A stretch of 64,000 bases of DNA from Mycolicibacterium phocaicum (GCF_010731115.1 NZ_AP022616.1:2852001-2916000), one strand, 5' to 3'; shown: positions 54,785-63,940, counted from the stretch's first letter. The notes: generated by a model from the sequence alone, not told the origin. Translations and numbers: made by a program.

Positions 54785-55375
54785 GTGACTACCCATACGA
54801 GCGCGGCCCCACGACTCAACGTTCGTTGTCGACTGGCAGTCAGCCTTCTTGTCTCGTTCACCGGCGGCTGCCATATGTCGTCGCCTGGCGAGTCCGCTTC
54901 TGAATCGGCCCACGAAATCCCTGACTTCTCCGGATACGCCTCGGTCGATTGGCAACAGTTCGCCTCCGACGGCAGCCCCGGCAATGGGTACCTCGTACGC
55001 TTCAGCACGCCCGACGGGTCAACACGCTGCAGCATACTGAACGGCCTTTCGGCGTCATGCGTGGGCAATATCGTCGGGATGCCGAACTCTGCTCCCGATT
55101 ACTCCAGAGATCGAGACACCTTCGCCGGTAACGACAGCGGCAGTTGCTCCGGCGTCTTGCACGACATCTCTGACTCCCAGAATCCCCAGTACGCGTTCCG
55201 CAAGAACGGCGGTGGATGCCCGCCCTTTGCCGACACCAAGACGCTCGGTACAGGCCAGAAACTCGTCAAGTACCAGATGACATGCGCCCTAGGCGAAGGC
55301 AGCCTCACTGCCTGCATCAATACCGCAACCAATCACGGCTTCGTTCTGCGACCATCCGGCAGCTGGACCTTCTAA
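54785..55375 (+). CDS. Cysteine-containing lipoprotein B, paralogue of lipoprotein A
   Basis: A 196-residue predicted lipoprotein. The signal ends VSFTGGC. The mature part has IPDFSGY, VRFSTPDGSTRCS, ASCVGN, YQMTCALGEGSLTACINTAT and NHGFVLRPSG. It aligns with the lipoprotein at 52524-53087 in the same order of cysteine motifs, with an extra GGGCPPF segment. The start is a GTG at 54785 without an obvious ribosome-binding site. The ATPase operon starts 62 bases downstream, but a separate promoter there makes it an independent unit. The function is unknown. Confidence 0.7.
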   Translation: MTTHTSAAPRLNVRCRLAVSLLVSFTGGCHMSSPGESASESAHEIPDFSGYASVDWQQFASDGSPGNGYLVRFSTPDGSTRCSILNGLSASCVGNIVGMPNSAPDYSRDRDTFAGNDSGSCSGVLHDISDSQNPQYAFRKNGGGCPPFADTKTLGTGQKLVKYQMTCALGEGSLTACINTATNHGFVLRPSGSWTF

Positions 55376-55389
55376 CCCACGTCAATCCA

Positions 55390-55437
55390 GACGTACAACC
55401 ATCTAGACGTACATCTAAATCGACGTACAATTACGTC
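55390..55437 (+). repeat. Three 16-base iterons with GACGTACA cores overlapping the ATPase promoter
   Basis: GACGTACA occurs at 55390-55397, 55406-55413 and 55422-55429, exactly 16 bases apart, so the region is three 16-base units. The last unit ends in TACGTC, the reverse complement of GACGTA. TACAAT (55426-55431) inside the third unit is a good -10 box six bases before the ATG at 55438. A protein bound here would cover the promoter. Confidence 0.85.
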
Positions 55438-56571
55438 ATGAACTGGCCCCTCAGACCCATGTCCCTCGTGGTCGGCGGCGTCGTCCCACCCGAGAACGTG
55501 GTGGGCCGCGTCCGTGAGCAGCAGGAAATCCTGGCCAGCCTGCCCGATGGCGGGGCGGCGCTCGTCGGCGACCGCCGGCACGGCAAGACATCGCTCGCCC
55601 GCCTCGTTGCGCACACCGCACGGCTGCAGGGCCTGACCGTCGTCTCGGTCAGTGCCGAGCGGCAGACCTACGCCGAGTTCGTCACCGCTCTTGCCGCGGA
55701 GCTCGGCCGCGTCGACAACGCCCTGCGCCAGGAGGTCGACCGCTGGAAAGTCGCTGTCGGCACCGGGCCGTTCAAGTTCGAGCGGGTCCGCGCCGACGCT
55801 GCGCTCGACGATCTGCTGCAGCGCGCCGTCGCCCGCACCAAGGATGGCCCACTGGTGCTGTTCATCGACGAGGTCACCGTGCTCGCGCGCAACCTCGAAC
55901 GCGAAAAGCCCGGTGGCGGAGACGCATTCCTGCACCTGCTACGCCGCTTCCGACAGGAACACTCCGGGCGGCTGGCCACAGTCCTGTCCGGTTCCATTGG
56001 CTTCCACCATGTTTCGGAGGACGCACTCAGCTCAGTCAACGACATCCGTAAAGTCACCGTCGGCCCGATCCGTCACGACCACGCCACGTATCTGGCCGAG
56101 TGCCTGCTGCTCGGCGTGAACGTCCCGACCACCGACCGGCATCAGGTCGCGGAATCCATCGCGGCGGCGGCAGAGAACGTGCCGTATTACATCCAGCATC
56201 TGGTCGCGGGGGCGGCACGAGAAGGTTCGGTCAAGCCGGACCGCATCGCGGAACTGCTCGCCGCCGCCATCACCGATCCCCACGACCCCTGGGATCTGAG
56301 GCACTACCGCGACCGTCTGCGCAACTACTACGGCGACGACGCCCTCGCCATCGCGGGACTCCTCGACATCTACGCCCATGCGCCAACAGCGTTGAGCGTC
56401 AACGCAACACTGCAATTCCTGAAGACCGAGGGCTCACCCATCACCGATCGCGACCAGTTGGTGTCCTTCATCGAGCGGCTGGAACAGGACCACTATCTGC
56501 GCCGCGTCGGCGACGACGACTGCTTCGCCTCCGGCTTGGTGCAATCAGCGTGGCGGGCCATGAGGCGGTAG
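55438..56571 (+). CDS. P-loop ATPase 1 of a two-ATPase operon (AAA/STAND type)
   Basis: A 377-residue ATPase. Walker A is GDRRHGKTS, Walker B LVLFIDEVTVLA, and a sensor-like strand ATVLSGSIGFHH follows, with a C-terminal helical region ending SAWRAMRR. The N-terminus VVGRVREQQEIL is the entry motif of the COG1672-type AAA group. The ATG at 55438 is probably leaderless. The gene is three bases from a second P-loop ATPase, and the pair is preceded by 16-base iterons. I do not recognise the pair as a named system. Phage defence, plasmid-like regulation or stress signalling are all possible. Confidence 0.75.
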   Translation: MNWPLRPMSLVVGGVVPPENVVGRVREQQEILASLPDGGAALVGDRRHGKTSLARLVAHTARLQGLTVVSVSAERQTYAEFVTALAAELGRVDNALRQEVDRWKVAVGTGPFKFERVRADAALDDLLQRAVARTKDGPLVLFIDEVTVLARNLEREKPGGGDAFLHLLRRFRQEHSGRLATVLSGSIGFHHVSEDALSSVNDIRKVTVGPIRHDHATYLAECLLLGVNVPTTDRHQVAESIAAAAENVPYYIQHLVAGAAREGSVKPDRIAELLAAAITDPHDPWDLRHYRDRLRNYYGDDALAIAGLLDIYAHAPTALSVNATLQFLKTEGSPITDRDQLVSFIERLEQDHYLRRVGDDDCFASGLVQSAWRAMRR

Positions 56572-56574
56572 ACG

Positions 56575-57660
56575 ATGACCCACCCCGCCTTCTCCCCCGG
56601 CACCGTCGACCCCGACGACCTCGACGCCCGCACCGTCGGCCGCGGGCCGCTACTGAAGCGGTTGACGGACCGCATCATCAGCTCGGCACAGGACGGTTCG
56701 CGTCCGCACACCTTGCTCGTCGCACCGCGCGGCGCTGGTAAGACGCACACCCTCCAGGTCGCGCTCCATCGCGCGCTGAAACAGCGCAAAGCCGCCAAAG
56801 CCACACTGCTGCTAGAGCTTTCAGAGGATGCTCTCGCCATCGGCAGCTACCCAGATCTCCTCGTCGAGCTGCTGCGCACGCTGGGCCCAGACGTCCACGA
56901 GCGAGCACGGCAGCTTCGCGGCGACGCACTGGAGCTGGAACGGGAAATCCTCGACCTCGCTGCGGGCCGCATGGTGCTGGTCGCGATCGAGAACGCCGAC
57001 CGAATCTTCGACGCCATCGGTGAAGCCGGGCAGGGCAGCTTCCGCGCCTGGGTCGAAACATCCACTGCCGTCCTGGTTTTCGCGACATCCCCGGCACTGT
57101 TTCCCGCCGTGTCCTCCCGCACCCACCCGTGGTACGGGTCCTTCATCATCGAGGAACTCCCCGATCTCACCGACGCCGACGTCGCCGAACTCCTCACGCA
57201 GCACGCCCGCGACCGCGAATTGGTTTCGTACGTCGGAACTTCCGAGGGTCGGCACAAGATCGACGACGTCGCCCAGATCGTCGGCTGGTCGCCCCGGGTA
57301 TGGCAGATCATCGCCGATACCGTCGACAAAACCGGCCTACAAGAAGTAAGGCCCGCCGCAGACGCCGCACTGGAACAACTCACGCCGCACTATCAGCAGG
57401 TCCTCTGGCAGCTGCCCGCCGGCGAGCAACGCCTCATCGTCGAACTCGCCCGCGCCGACGGTGGCCGCACCGTCACCGATCTCGCTGCCGCCGTTGGCAT
57501 TTCAAATCAGTCGGCGTCGGCCGCCCTCGGCCGCCTGACCACCGGCGGCTGGGTCCACCCCAGAAAAGCGGACTCGGGCGACCGTCGCGCCACCTGGTAC
57601 GACCTCAGCGACCCGCTGCTCCGCAACTACCTGCACTACCGCGAGCGCCGCCAACGCTGA
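56575..57660 (+). CDS. P-loop ATPase 2 with C-terminal winged helix
   Basis: A 361-residue protein. The N-terminal ATPase domain has TVGRGPLLKRL, Walker A APRGAGKTHT and a degenerate Walker B (MVLVAIENADRIF, with Glu-Asn in place of Asp-Glu). The C-terminal part (about 280-361) is a winged helix of MarR style (TVTDLAAAVGISNQSASAAL, GGWVHPRKADSGDRRATWY). The DNA-binding domain makes it the natural reader of the iterons upstream of the operon. It is three bases after ATPase 1. The altered Walker B suggests weak hydrolysis, so ATPase 1 may be the active partner; that is inference. Confidence 0.75.
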   Translation: MTHPAFSPGTVDPDDLDARTVGRGPLLKRLTDRIISSAQDGSRPHTLLVAPRGAGKTHTLQVALHRALKQRKAAKATLLLELSEDALAIGSYPDLLVELLRTLGPDVHERARQLRGDALELEREILDLAAGRMVLVAIENADRIFDAIGEAGQGSFRAWVETSTAVLVFATSPALFPAVSSRTHPWYGSFIIEELPDLTDADVAELLTQHARDRELVSYVGTSEGRHKIDDVAQIVGWSPRVWQIIADTVDKTGLQEVRPAADAALEQLTPHYQQVLWQLPAGEQRLIVELARADGGRTVTDLAAAVGISNQSASAALGRLTTGGWVHPRKADSGDRRATWYDLSDPLLRNYLHYRERRQR

Positions 57661-57683
57661 CGCTCGACTCCTTGACGAACCTA

Positions 57684-57720
57684 TCACTTAGTGACACAGT
57701 TGAACTGTCACTAAGTGACA
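57684..57720. promoter_or_regulatory. Paired palindromic operators before the TetR gene
   Basis: TCACTTAGTGA (57684-57694) and TGTCACTAAGTGACA (57706-57720) are palindromes of the same core, their centres about 24 bases apart. The second runs into the AGGAGG ribosome-binding site of the TetR gene, so binding would shut the gene down. Confidence 0.75.
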
Positions 57721-57732
57721 GGAGGGCGGGCT

Positions 57733-58347
57733 ATGAGCGACAAGCAGGACCAGGCACGGATTGCGGTGTCACGCATTGCCTGCGCCCTGTTCTGGGAGCG
57801 GGGCGTCGCCGGAACCAGCGGTGACGACATCGCCGCGGCCGCCGGGCTCTCGACCCGCACCATCTGGCGCTACTTCCGCAGCAAGGAGAGTTGCGTCGAA
57901 CCCCTGCTCGCCAAGTCGGCCGACCGCTTCGTGGCGAGTGCCCGGCGCTGGCCGCACGAGCTGTCGTTGTCGGAACACCTTGCGGCAGATGCCATTGCGC
58001 ATCCGCTGTCGCCGCAGGACATCGAGGACGAGCTCAGCGCGATCCGGCTGGCGACCATGACGGAATCCGACCCCGCGCTGCGCACTGCGTACCTGATGGT
58101 CCACGACCGCATGGAGCGGGGACTCATCCCGGTCATCGCCGACCGATTGGGCTTACCCGACGACGATCTCACCGTCCGCCTGTGCGCGGCAGCAGTCACC
58201 GGCGCCTTCCGCGTCGTCGACGAAGACGTGAGTAGGGCAATCGTCGTCGACGGCAAGAAGGTCAGCCAGGAAGAGGCGCTGACGCTCATGGACCGGGCGA
58301 TCCGCGAAGCCACCAATGGCAGGCTGGGCGGCCCCGTCCAACGCTGA
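57733..58347 (+). CDS. TetR-family regulator
   Basis: A 204-residue TetR protein with helix-turn-helix GTSGDDIAAAAGLSTRTIWRY and a C-terminal ligand domain ending NGRLGGPVQR. The ATG at 57733 follows ACAGGAGGGC; an earlier GTG overlaps the operator. Two palindromes immediately upstream are its likely operators. The interrupted S9 peptidase starts 69 bases downstream on the same strand and was probably controlled with it. Confidence 0.88.
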   Translation: MSDKQDQARIAVSRIACALFWERGVAGTSGDDIAAAAGLSTRTIWRYFRSKESCVEPLLAKSADRFVASARRWPHELSLSEHLAADAIAHPLSPQDIEDELSAIRLATMTESDPALRTAYLMVHDRMERGLIPVIADRLGLPDDDLTVRLCAAAVTGAFRVVDEDVSRAIVVDGKKVSQEEALTLMDRAIREATNGRLGGPVQR

Positions 58348-58416
58348 AAATCCCATATCCCTCACGAGCCGGCGACAACCGGCCCGGCGAACAAGCTTGT
58401 CCAAGAAAGGATTCCC

Positions 58417-59928
58417 ATGGCGCTACCCGAACTCATCTCGGTCGAAGAACTCTTCAGCGCACCCGAGCGCACGGCGGCGACGATCTCGCCGGACGGCACC
58501 AGGATCGCGTACCTGGCACCGTGGAAGAACCGCCTGAATGTCTGGGTACAGGACGTCGACGACGACGCGACAGCGCGCTGCGTCACGGCCGACGAATCGC
58601 GCAGTGTGTACATCTACCGGTGGACCGACAACCCACGATGGCTGCTCTACATGCAGGACACCGGAGGTGACGAGAACTGGCACGTCTACCGCATCGACCT
58701 GGAGAACCCCGATACGCCCGCGGTGGACCTGACCCCGTTTCCAGGAACGCGGGCGAGTTTCGAACTACCCAAGAGGTTGCCGGGAAAGGCCATCGTCCAG
58801 ATCAACAAGCGTAACCCCGAACTGTTCGATGTGTACGAACTCGACATCGCCACAGGCGAACTCACGCTCCGCGCGGAGAACCCGGGCAACGTCGTCACCT
58901 GGCTGAGCGGGCCGAGCGGCGACCTGTTCACCAACACCCTGACCGCGGACGGCGACGTCGAGATCTCGCATTGGGACTCGGCAACGAGCACCCTGCGTCC
59001 GGTCAAGGTCTACGACGGCAGCGACTACCCGGTGGGCATCTTCCCAGTCACCGTCACGCCGGACGGCAAGGGCATCTGGCTGCCTTCCTACGAGAACAGC
59101 GACCGGTCTCGACTGGTTCTGGTCGACGTGGCCAGCGGCGCCGAGACCGAGGTCGACAGCCACCCGACGTTCGATCTGGGCAACCAGATGGTCCTGCCGT
59201 CACCGTTCATCCTGTGCCAGCGGACCGGTGATCTGATCGGTGCCCGCTACTACGGCGAACGTCAGGTCATCCACCCGCTGGAGCCGAATTTCGCTGCGGT
59301 ACTGGAGAATCTGGTCAAACTCTCGGACGGTGATCTCGCCACCGTGTCGTCCGACGACCGTGGCCGGCGGTGGGTGGTCAGCTTCACCCACGACCGCGAT
59401 CCGTGGGCCACTTATCTGTACGACCACTCGACCGGCGAAAGCCGGCTGTTGTTCCGGCCATACGCGCGTCTGGATCCCGAAAAGCTCGCCCCGATGACAC
59501 CCGTGACCATCACGTCGCGCGACGGGCTGGACCTGCATGCGTATCTGACCCTGCCGGTCGGGATCGAACCCCGTGATCTGCCGTTGGTCCTGCTGGTCCA
59601 CGGCGGTCCGTGGGCGCGCGACTGCTGGGGCTTCCAACCCGATGTGCAGCTGCTGGCCAATCGCGGATATGCGGTGCTGCACGTGAACTTTCGCGGCTCG
59701 ACAGGCTACGGCAAGGCCTTCACCAAGGCTGCGATCGGGGAGTTCGCGGGCAAGATGCACGACGACCTGATCGACGCCGTGGACTGGGCCGTCAAGCAGG
59801 GCTACGCCGATCGGGACAAGGTGGCGATCTACGGCGGCTCGTACGGTGGCTACGCCGCGCTGGTCGGCGTGACGTTCACCCCCGATGTGTTCGCGGCGGC
59901 CATCGACTACGTCGGAATCTCGAGTTGA
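58417..59928 (+). pseudogene. S9 prolyl-oligopeptidase-family gene, 5' part, disrupted by IS3 element
   Basis: The first 503 codons of an S9 serine peptidase: an N-terminal beta-propeller (about residues 1-350) and the start of the hydrolase domain with HGGPWARDCWG and the nucleophile elbow YGGSYGGYAALVG. The IS supplies a stop codon (TGA) directly after codon 503. The Asp and His of the catalytic triad lie in the part beyond the IS, so this product should be inactive. Joining codon 503 (AGT) to base 61284 restores one frame of 622 residues. The substrate of the intact enzyme is unknown. Confidence 0.92.
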
Positions 59929-59952
59929 ACCGCCCCGAGTTTGATGCACACC
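59926..59952 (+). repeat. IS left terminal inverted repeat
   Basis: The sequence begins TGAACCGCCCCGAGTTTGAT and ends GCACACC. It differs from the right end at position 19 (A against G). Confidence 0.92.
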
Positions 59953-59979
59953 TTCTTTCGAGGGAAGGTAGTTCGCATC

Positions 59980-60291
59980 ATGCCGAAGAAGTACGACGAG
60001 GAGTTCAAGGTCCGGGCGGTGCGGTTGGTCGCTGACCATGCCGAGGAGTACGACACCCGCACGGCCTGCATCACCGCGGTCGCCAAACGGTTGGGCGTCT
60101 CCTACGAATCGCTGCGCCGCTGGATCAACCAGAGCGAGGTCGACGCCGGGGACCGGGCAGGGGTGCCCACCGACATTGCGCGCGAGAACAGAGAGCTCAA
60201 ACGCAAGAACCGTGAGCTTGAAGAAACCATCGAAATCCTCAAGGCGGCAACAAGTTTCTTCGCGCGGGAGAGCGACCCGCGACGCCGCTGA
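59980..60291 (+). CDS. IS3-family transposase OrfA
   Basis: A 103-residue DNA-binding subunit: helix-turn-helix (ACITAVAKRLGVSYESLRRW) followed by a leucine-zipper-like helix (ENRELKRKNRELEETIEIL). The ATG at 59980 follows GAGGGAAGG. Near its end, at about 60255, translation can shift one base back into the orfB frame to give the OrfAB transposase, as in other IS3 elements. Confidence 0.93.
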   Translation: MPKKYDEEFKVRAVRLVADHAEEYDTRTACITAVAKRLGVSYESLRRWINQSEVDAGDRAGVPTDIARENRELKRKNRELEETIEILKAATSFFARESDPRRR

Positions 60292-60347
60292 TCTGTGCGT
60301 TCATCGCCGAGCATCGTGCTCGGTTCGGGGTCGCTCCGATCTGCCGC

Positions 60348-61250
60348 GTGCTGTCCGAGCACGGCTGCCAGATTGCCCCGAGAACGTTCTACGCCTGGCT
60401 GGCGCGGCCGCCATCGGCGCGGGCCTTGTGGGATATGGCTATTACTGAGGTGCTGGCCGGCTACTACGAACCCGACGAACACGGACACCGCAAGCCCGAG
60501 TCGTTGTACGGCGCGGTCAAGATGTGGGCCCATCTGCGCCGTCAGGGCATCGAGGTGGCCCGCTGCACGGTAGAGCGCCTCATGCGGGACAACGGGTGGC
60601 GTGGGGTGACCCGCCGTAAGAAGGTTCGCACCACCATCGCTGACCCGGCTGCCGGGCGAGCCCCGGATCTGGTGGACCGCCAGTTCCGCGTTGAGACGCC
60701 CAACAGGTTGCTGGTAGCCGATTTCACCTACGTCAGATTGGCCGCCGGGGTGTTCGTCTACACCGCGTTCGTCATCGATGCCTACTCCGGGCGGATCGTG
60801 GGCTGGACCTGCTCAGCGGGCAAGAGTGATGCGTTCGTACGGCGGGCAATACGCCACGCCGCGCAACTCCGGCATCGTGAGGGTAATCCGTTGTCGGGCA
60901 GTACTATTCACCACTCAGATGCGGGCTCTCAGTATACGTCGGTGCGGTTCGGGGAAACCCTGTCCTTGTCCGGATTGGTGCCGTCGATCGGATCGGTCGG
61001 CGATGCCTTCGATAACGCGTTGGCCGAGACCACCGTCGGGCTGTACAAGAACGAAGCCGTCCGCGACGACTCCCCATTCCGTCGCGGCCCGCTGCACCGA
61101 CTGACCGACGTAGAACTGCTCACCGCCGACTGGGTCCACTGGTACAACAGCGACCGGCTCATGCACCGCCTGGGCCGCATCCCACCGATCGAATACGAGA
61201 CCATCTACTACGCTACGAACACAGCCCAATCAGAGGCTGCGCACCAATAA
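60348..61250 (+). CDS. IS3-family transposase OrfB (rve/DDE integrase core)
   Basis: The catalytic half, 300 residues from the first in-frame GTG, but normally made as an OrfAB fusion: the frame is open back into orfA (reading FLRAGERPATPLICAF). DDE residues are visible in LLVADFTYVRL, IHHSDAGSQYTS and NALAETTVGLYKNE. The conserved WYNSDRLMHRLGRIPP end is present, so it appears functional. Confidence 0.95.
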   Translation: MLSEHGCQIAPRTFYAWLARPPSARALWDMAITEVLAGYYEPDEHGHRKPESLYGAVKMWAHLRRQGIEVARCTVERLMRDNGWRGVTRRKKVRTTIADPAAGRAPDLVDRQFRVETPNRLLVADFTYVRLAAGVFVYTAFVIDAYSGRIVGWTCSAGKSDAFVRRAIRHAAQLRHREGNPLSGSTIHHSDAGSQYTSVRFGETLSLSGLVPSIGSVGDAFDNALAETTVGLYKNEAVRDDSPFRRGPLHRLTDVELLTADWVHWYNSDRLMHRLGRIPPIEYETIYYATNTAQSEAAHQ

Positions 61251-61253
61251 ACC

Positions 61254-61280
61254 GGTGTGCACCAAACTCGGGGCGGTTCA
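61254..61280 (-). repeat. IS right terminal inverted repeat
   Basis: The reverse complement begins TGAACCGCCCCGAGTTTGGT. It also provides a GTG (61257) in frame with the 3' peptidase fragment. Confidence 0.92.
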
Positions 61281-61643
61281 AGTCTCGCGAACTTCATGCG
61301 CACCCTGCCCAACGTGGCCCGGCCCTTCCTCGCCACCAACTGGCACACGTATGTGGGTGACGCCAATGACCCCGTGCAGGAGGCCGACATGCTGGCCCGC
61401 TCGCCCATCACCAAGGTGGATCAGATCCGCACACCACTGCTGGTTATCCAGGGCGCCAACGATTCTCGCGTCGTGCAGGCAGAATCCGACAACCTCGTCG
61501 AGGCACTGCGCGCCCGCGGAGTCGAGGTCGAGTACATGGTCAAGGCCGACGAAGGACACGGATTCCTCAACCCCGACAACCAGATCGACATGAACCACGC
61601 CGTCGAGCGCTTCCTCGCCCAGCACCTCGGCGGTCGCATCTGA
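61281..61643 (+). pseudogene. S9 peptidase gene, 3' part
   Basis: Continues the peptidase in frame from SLANFMRTLPNVAR. It carries the catalytic aspartate in [11 protein letters not shown] and the histidine in [12 protein letters not shown], ending QHLGGRI. Read from the GTG in the IS end it forms a 128-residue frame, but that cannot make a working enzyme without the nucleophile in the 5' part. Confidence 0.92.
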
Positions 61644-61661
61644 CTTCACATTCAGCGCAAA

Positions 61662-61699
61662 CACAACAGGCCCCCACCAGAAGGTGGGGGCCTGTTGTG
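61662..61699. terminator. Strong bidirectional terminator between the peptidase and sucD
   Basis: CACAACAGGCCCCCACC, loop AGAA, and the perfect complement: a 17-base stem between convergent genes. It closes the accessory segment. Confidence 0.85.
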
Positions 61700-61709
61700 C
61701 AGAAAGGAA

Positions 61710-62612
61710 TTACAGCGACTGCAGGATCTCGCGAGCCAGCGCAGCGGTGGCCGACGGGGTCTTGCCGACCTTCACGCCGGCAGCCTCGAGGGCTTCCTGC
61801 TTGGCGGCGGCGGTGCCCGACGAGCCCGAGACGATGGCGCCGGCGTGGCCCATGGTCTTGCCCTCCGGAGCGGTGAAGCCCGCGACGTAGCCGACGACCG
61901 GCTTGGTGACGTTGGCCTTGATGTAGTCGGCGGCACGCTCTTCGGCGTCGCCGCCGATCTCGCCGATCATCACGATGACCTTGGTCTCCGGGTCCTTCTC
62001 GAACGCCTCGATGGCGTCGATGTGGGTGGTGCCGATGACCGGGTCGCCGCCGATGCCGATGGCGGTCGAGAAACCGAAGTCACGCAGCTCGTACATCATC
62101 TGGTAGGTCAGGGTGCCGGACTTGGAGACCAGACCGATCGGGCCCTTGCCGGTGATGTTGTTCGGCGTGATGCCGACCAGCGCCTCGCCGGGGGTGATGA
62201 TGCCCGGGCAGTTGGGGCCGATGATGCGGGTCTTCTGACCCTTCTCGACGTTGTAGGCCCACGCGTACGCGCTGTCCTGCACCGGGATGCCCTCGGTGAT
62301 GACGACCAGCAGCGGGATCTCGGCGTCGATGGCCTCGATGATGGCGTCCTTGGAGAACGCCGGCGGGACGAAGGCGATCGACACGTCGGCGCCGGTCTCC
62401 TTCATGGCCTCGGCGACCGTGGCGAACACGGGCAGCTCGATGTCGTTGCCGTCCTTGTCCACATGCGAGACCTTGGTGCCGGCCTTGCGCGCGTTGACGC
62501 CACCGACGACCTGGGTGCCGGCCTTCAGCATCAGCTTGGTGTGCTTGGTGCCCTCACCGCCGGTGATGCCCTGGACGATGACCTTGGAATCCTTGTTCAG
62601 GAAGATAGACAT
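61710..62612 (-). CDS. sucD: Succinyl-CoA synthetase alpha subunit
   Basis: A 300-residue TCA-cycle enzyme subunit that binds CoA and carries the phosphohistidine. It has [31 protein letters not shown] and the active-site segment [19 protein letters not shown]. The ATG follows GGGAGCCAACAACTT and lies 15 bases after sucC. Counterpart of Rv0952. Confidence 0.97.
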   Translation of the reverse strand: MSIFLNKDSKVIVQGITGGEGTKHTKLMLKAGTQVVGGVNARKAGTKVSHVDKDGNDIELPVFATVAEAMKETGADVSIAFVPPAFSKDAIIEAIDAEIPLLVVITEGIPVQDSAYAWAYNVEKGQKTRIIGPNCPGIITPGEALVGITPNNITGKGPIGLVSKSGTLTYQMMYELRDFGFSTAIGIGGDPVIGTTHIDAIEAFEKDPETKVIVMIGEIGGDAEERAADYIKANVTKPVVGYVAGFTAPEGKTMGHAGAIVSGSSGTAAAKQEALEAAGVKVGKTPSATAALAREILQSL

Positions 62613-62627
62613 AAGTTGTTGGCTCCC

Positions 62628-63791
62628 TTACTTGTTCGCCAGCTCGGCGGCTTTGTCGGCACCGGAGTCCATGGTCTCGGCCTGGATCACCAGCGGGTGG
62701 TTGGCCTCGGCCAGGATGCGGCGGCCCTCTTCGACGTTGTTGCCGTCGAGACGGACGACCAGCGGCTTGTTGGCCTCGTCGCCCAGCATTTCCAGCGCCT
62801 TGACGATGCCGTTGGCGACTGCGTCGCACGCGGTGATGCCACCGAAGACGTTGACGAAGACGCTCTTGACCTGGCTGTCGCCGAGGATGACGTCCAGACC
62901 GGCAGCCATCACCTCGGCCGAGGCGCCACCACCGATGTCCAGGAAGTTGGCGGGCTTGACGTTGCCGTGGTTCTCACCGGCGTACGCGACGACGTCGAGC
63001 GTCGACATGACCAGACCGGCACCGTTACCGATGATGCCGACCGAGCCGTCGAGCTTGACGTAGTTGAGGTCGTGCTGCTTGGCCTTGAGCTCGAGCGGGT
63101 CGGTGGCTTCCTTGTCCTCGAACTCGGCGTGGCCGGGCTGACGGAAGTCGGCGTTCGCGTCCAGGGTGACCTTGCCGTCGAGGGCGAGGATCTGGTCGTC
63201 GGGGGTGCGAACCAGCGGGTTGACCTCGACCAGGGTGGCGTCTTCGGCGACGAAGACCTCCCACAGCTTCTGGATGGTCACGGCCGCGGCGTCGAGCACC
63301 TCGGCGGGCAGGTGGCCCTTCTCGGCGATCTCGCGGGCGAAGGCCAGGTCGACACCCTTGACGGCGTTGACGGGAACCTTGGCGAGACGCTCCGGCTTGG
63401 TGGCGGCGACCTCTTCGATCTCCATGCCACCCTCGACCGAGCACATGGCCAGGTAGGTGCGGTTGGCGCGATCGAGCAGGAAGGAGATGTAGTACTCCTC
63501 CGCGATGTCGCTGGCTTCGGCGACGAGCAGCTTCTTGACGATGTGGCCCTTGATGTCCAGACCGAGGATGTTCTGCGCGTGAGTGAGGGCGTCCTCCGGG
63601 GTGGCGGCGTACTTCACGCCACCGGCCTTGCCGCGGCCACCGACCTTGACCTGCGCCTTGATCATGACGGGCTTGCCGATCTCCTCGGCGATCGCCTTGG
63701 CGTCATCGGCGGACTCGGTGACCCGGCCCGGTGTAGTAGGGACGTTGTGCTTGGCGAACAGCTCTTTCGCCTGGTACTCGAAGAGATCCAT
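62628..63791 (-). CDS. sucC: Succinyl-CoA synthetase beta subunit
   Basis: A 387-residue ATP-grasp subunit that binds nucleotide and succinate: [42 protein letters not shown] and the late [17 protein letters not shown]. It forms the SucCD enzyme making ATP (or GTP) from succinyl-CoA. It is the first gene of the sucCD operon; its promoter region holds a CRP-like site. Counterpart of Rv0951. Confidence 0.97.
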   Translation of the reverse strand: MDLFEYQAKELFAKHNVPTTPGRVTESADDAKAIAEEIGKPVMIKAQVKVGGRGKAGGVKYAATPEDALTHAQNILGLDIKGHIVKKLLVAEASDIAEEYYISFLLDRANRTYLAMCSVEGGMEIEEVAATKPERLAKVPVNAVKGVDLAFAREIAEKGHLPAEVLDAAAVTIQKLWEVFVAEDATLVEVNPLVRTPDDQILALDGKVTLDANADFRQPGHAEFEDKEATDPLELKAKQHDLNYVKLDGSVGIIGNGAGLVMSTLDVVAYAGENHGNVKPANFLDIGGGASAEVMAAGLDVILGDSQVKSVFVNVFGGITACDAVANGIVKALEMLGDEANKPLVVRLDGNNVEEGRRILAEANHPLVIQAETMDSGADKAAELANK

Positions 63792-63940
63792 GAGCTCTGA
63801 GAAATCCCGTTCTGTCTGCGTTGACGGTTGAATTCACTTCAGCATTGGGCCGCACTGGCTCGCTCGGCACTTTAGCCACGTACTACTGAGTAGCCAGCAC
63901 CGCCTACTACCCATGTGGTACATCTCACCTGAGAGCCACG

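Larger units (their letters stand above)
59926..61280 (+). mobile_element. IS3-family insertion sequence, 1355 bp, with 3-bp target duplication
   Basis: Ends are 27-base terminal inverted repeats (59926-59952 and 61254-61280) that begin TGAACCGCCCCGAGTTTG and differ at one position. The flanking AGT at 59923-59925 and 61281-61283 is the target-site duplication. Inside are orfA and orfB in the 0/-1 relation of IS3 elements. All parts look intact, so it may still transpose. It lies within an S9 peptidase gene in the same orientation. Confidence 0.95.

Noticed and set aside
55390..55437. CRISPR-like or plasmid-origin reading of the three 16-base repeats
   Set aside because: The units are too short and contiguous for CRISPR, and no replication initiator is present; the position over a -10 box fits an operator better.
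61695..63800. A 701-codon open frame on the plus strand across sucD and sucC
   Set aside because: It is antisense to two highly conserved genes and its product is a low-complexity D/G/L/V/R sequence, the usual shadow of GC-rich coding DNA.
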